Part shown: piece by piece, positions 62,038 to 64,000 of the stretch
Layout of the letters: every line of letters begins with the position of its first letter
How positions within the stretch are numbered: position 1 is the first letter of the stretch
NCBI GenBank assembly: GCA_035341855.1
Contig: DAOQWA010000011.1
Span: forward strand, 1-64,000
Source: QQVM01 sp035341855
GTDB lineage: Bacteria; Bacteroidota; Bacteroidia; AKYH767-A; 2013-40CM-41-45
Length of the DNA: 64,000 bases
Direction: 5' to 3'
Notes under the pieces: generated by a model
Told to the model about the DNA's origin: nothing
Database searches by the model: none
What the model saw: only the letters and a program-made list of their open reading frames with translations
Position numbers and translations under genes: made by a program

Positions 62038-64000
62038 TTAGTTCAAGATCAGTTTTAAATAAACCGGAGCCGCTATTCCTACAGTAACCTCTATGGTGTA
62101 GAATCCTTTTGGGTATGAAGCTAAATCGAAGTGCAAAAGCTCTTCAGCATCTGATCTGTTTAAGGCAACACTCTTTACCATAGCGCCCAGAGGATCGAAA
62201 AAATTAATAATAGTTTTTTCGGCTTCTGAATTTGGAATTACTAAGTCAAAACTTCCTGTAGTCGGGTTTGGACTCAACTCATAACCTTCATCATTAATTT
62301 CAGTATTCACAACTCTTATTTCAGAATACATGCTTCGTCGATCAAAATCAACTTGCTTGATACGATAATAATTCCTACCAACAGGAGGTTTCTCGTGAAA
62401 TGACTCATAGCGTAAGTCGATACTGGAATTACCTGATGCGTTTACGACCATGATCGTGTTGAATTCGGAGCCATTTACCGAATGTTCAACTTCAAAATGA
62501 TCACTATTAATTTCTGATGCTGTGGTCCAGTTTAGTTGATTTCCGGTTTTGTTTTTCTGAACGATAAACGATTTAAATTCTACCGGTAAGGTTATACTTG
62601 GCGCTTGTCCGGTTGTAAAATATCCAAAGCCGTTTATAGAGGTCCTCGAAGGTGCTGCAGGAGTACTGTTTATGCCGCATGATCCCGGAATGCTCCATGG
62701 TCCTGAAGAATTAGTGGACCTAAGTACTGTCCATGCTCCGGCGGAAGTGTGATTTGTATATGAAGTATTATTCAATGTCATTGTATAATTACCTGAATTT
62801 GGATTTGCTGAGGGGTCGATAAACCAATACCCATTGTTTAGTATCGGAAGCTGACTATAGTCGAGATAATTACAATCTGAAGAAAGCGGACCATTGATTA
62901 GTGAAGAATGAGTGTTAAAGGTTACTAAAATATCTGGTATGCTGGTAGTTGAAGTAAATTCTATGTTTACATTTTGATAGCCTTTACTTGAATTACCTAC
63001 CGGGAAATTGTATGATCCGGGAAGTCCGTTCAGATTGCGACGAAGATTTCCTTCAATGAAACTACTTGAACTTCCACCTAAAATTGATGTAGGGCTTGCC
63101 GAAAATATTTTTACCTCTTGACCTCCTGTAGTTACCTTACCTGTGGCCAAGAAGAGATTACCTCCAACATTGATCTGGAGGTCTGCTCCACTGAGTAAAA
63201 TCCCGGGACCTGTATTGTTTACATAAACATTATTAAAGAATAAATTTCCTCCGGGAACATAAAGTTGTAAGTTGGTGCCATTGAATTCAATTTCACCGGC
63301 AAGAGCTGAATTGAGATAAGTCAAATCTCCAAAGGCATTCATAAAATTTCCACCAATTCTCAGATGCTTTCCATTACTGTTGAAAATACTTGTTGAGTCG
63401 TTACTCGTAAAATTTCTCTTTAAATCGAGAGAGTCTTCGAGTTGAACGAAGCCGGCTGTTTTTTGGATTAACAAATTCCCAATTGCATTTGATCCTGTCA
63501 TTTTGCCTCTCATATATTGTACAGACGTGTTATTTTGAAAGATGAGAATTGAAGTTGGATCCATTGTAATTGTTCCATTGTTTTCAAAATCTCCGCAAAT
63601 CGATAAAGTTGAGTTGGGAAGTAGTTTCAATTCTGCACCAGATGCAATGGTGACATTTCGAGCTGAAACGTTTCCTGATATTTCGGCAATTCTTGGAGCA
63701 GGTGCTATCATAACATCAACGGCACAAGATGGACTAATACAATTGTTTGTCCAGTTATTTACTGCTAGCCAAGAACTGTTATGAGATCCGGTCCATACTG
63801 TTTGGCTTTGTGTACCTGTGCAATTAACCAGTGCTACCCAACCGGCAGCTTGATTTGAGCCATTTGAAATGAATCGTGCAGTAATACAGCCTTGCGGATT
63901 CGTTGCATCAATAATTCCCGGACCTGTTGTTCCGCTATATGATCCGATGAGTGGATAGCTTGTATCAGGTCCATCATATAAATAGAGTAAATCTACTCCA
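62038..64000 (-). CDS. Large T9SS cargo protein, 5' end outside window
   Basis: The frame stays open to the right edge, so the first Met seen inside it is not the start; 653 residues are visible. The visible N-terminal part (DLLYLYDGPDTSYPLIGSY and CITARFISNGSNQAAGWVA) looks like a CUB-type or related beta-sandwich domain. It is followed by a repetitive Asn/Ser/Thr-rich beta-helix-like region (about residues 105-330) and a T9SS sorting domain (LSPNPTTGSFDLVIPN) at the end. It is a surface or secreted adhesin-like protein. Function not known. Confidence 0.85.
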   Translation of the reverse strand, partial: GVDLLYLYDGPDTSYPLIGSYSGTTGPGIIDATNPQGCITARFISNGSNQAAGWVALVNCTGTQSQTVWTGSHNSSWLAVNNWTNNCISPSCAVDVMIAPAPRIAEISGNVSARNVTIASGAELKLLPNSTLSICGDFENNGTITMDPTSILIFQNNTSVQYMRGKMTGSNAIGNLLIQKTAGFVQLEDSLDLKRNFTSNDSTSIFNSNGKHLRIGGNFMNAFGDLTYLNSALAGEIEFNGTNLQLYVPGGNLFFNNVYVNNTGPGILLSGADLQINVGGNLFLATGKVTTGGQEVKIFSASPTSILGGSSSSFIEGNLRRNLNGLPGSYNFPVGNSSKGYQNVNIEFTSTTSIPDILVTFNTHSSLINGPLSSDCNYLDYSQLPILNNGYWFIDPSANPNSGNYTMTLNNTSYTNHTSAGAWTVLRSTNSSGPWSIPGSCGINSTPAAPSRTSINGFGYFTTGQAPSITLPVEFKSFIVQKNKTGNQLNWTTASEINSDHFEVEHSVNGSEFNTIMVVNASGNSSIDLRYESFHEKPPVGRNYYRIKQVDFDRRSMYSEIRVVNTEINDEGYELSPNPTTGSFDLVIPNSEAEKTIINFFDPLGAMVKSVALNRSDAEELLHFDLASYPKGFYTIEVTVGIAAPVYLKLILN

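Overview
The window is a chromosomal segment of a Bacteroidota (Bacteroidetes) bacterium. The evidence is a type IX secretion (T9SS) gene set (porV, porU, a porP/sprF-type gene, gldJ), at least six proteins with T9SS C-terminal sorting domains, the phylum-typical DUF4290 and DUF6132 proteins, and promoters of the TTTG-N19/20-TAnnTTTG type. I cannot name a genus. No rRNA, tRNA, CRISPR array or insertion sequence was recognised.

Region 1 (1-7276) is the unusual part. It reads as an integron-like gene-cassette array without a visible integrase. Single genes (a T9SS cargo, a beta-barrel, a second T9SS cargo, a second beta-barrel) and then a three-gene block (AraC regulator, methyltransferase, lipocalin/DUF1579-like) are separated by imperfectly palindromic sites of about 130-166 bp that look like attC recombination sites. 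The outer arm of each site is complementary to the first bases of its own cassette, as expected for cassettes that circularise. Three of the sites also hold a promoter-like TTG-N19-TAnnTTCG element facing the next cassette. The last cassette carries a decayed DUF433/DUF5615 toxin-antitoxin pair.

Region 2 (7.3-14.3 kb) is a loose set of accessory genes: a metallophosphoesterase lipoprotein, a DUF1801 protein, a ClpP-like protease, a YdeI-like protein with an AraC regulator, a glyoxalase-fold protein, a TonB-C-domain protein, a YdjM-like membrane protein, a GIY-YIG-like protein and a free-standing GldM-C-like protein.

Region 3 (14.3-40.6 kb) is mostly housekeeping: queA-family, M20 peptidase, helicase, GNAT, a deiodinase-like T9SS protein, a TonB receptor, a methyltransferase, a cation/proton antiporter, UvrD/PcrA, DUF4290, a DES1-like sphingolipid desaturase, MurA with Asp in place of the catalytic Cys, a thioredoxin, GrpE-DnaJ, a NatAB-type ABC exporter, Ppx/GppA, a sigma-54 response regulator without its DNA-binding domain, and a YD-repeat-like protein.

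Region 4 (40.6-49.9 kb) holds a dicarboxylate/glutamate symporter, a six-gene sulfur-handling run (Crp/Fnr regulator, TauE/SafE, metallo-beta-lactamase with rhodanese domains, DUF6132, two rhodaneses), alaS, and a divergent M23 peptidase and MerR regulator. Region 5 (49.9-64 kb) holds ispF, the T9SS genes porV-porU facing away from porP/sprF-gldJ, and three T9SS cargo proteins, the last cut by the window end. PorU is the sortase and PorV the shuttle that would process the sorting-domain proteins found across the window, including those in the cassette array.
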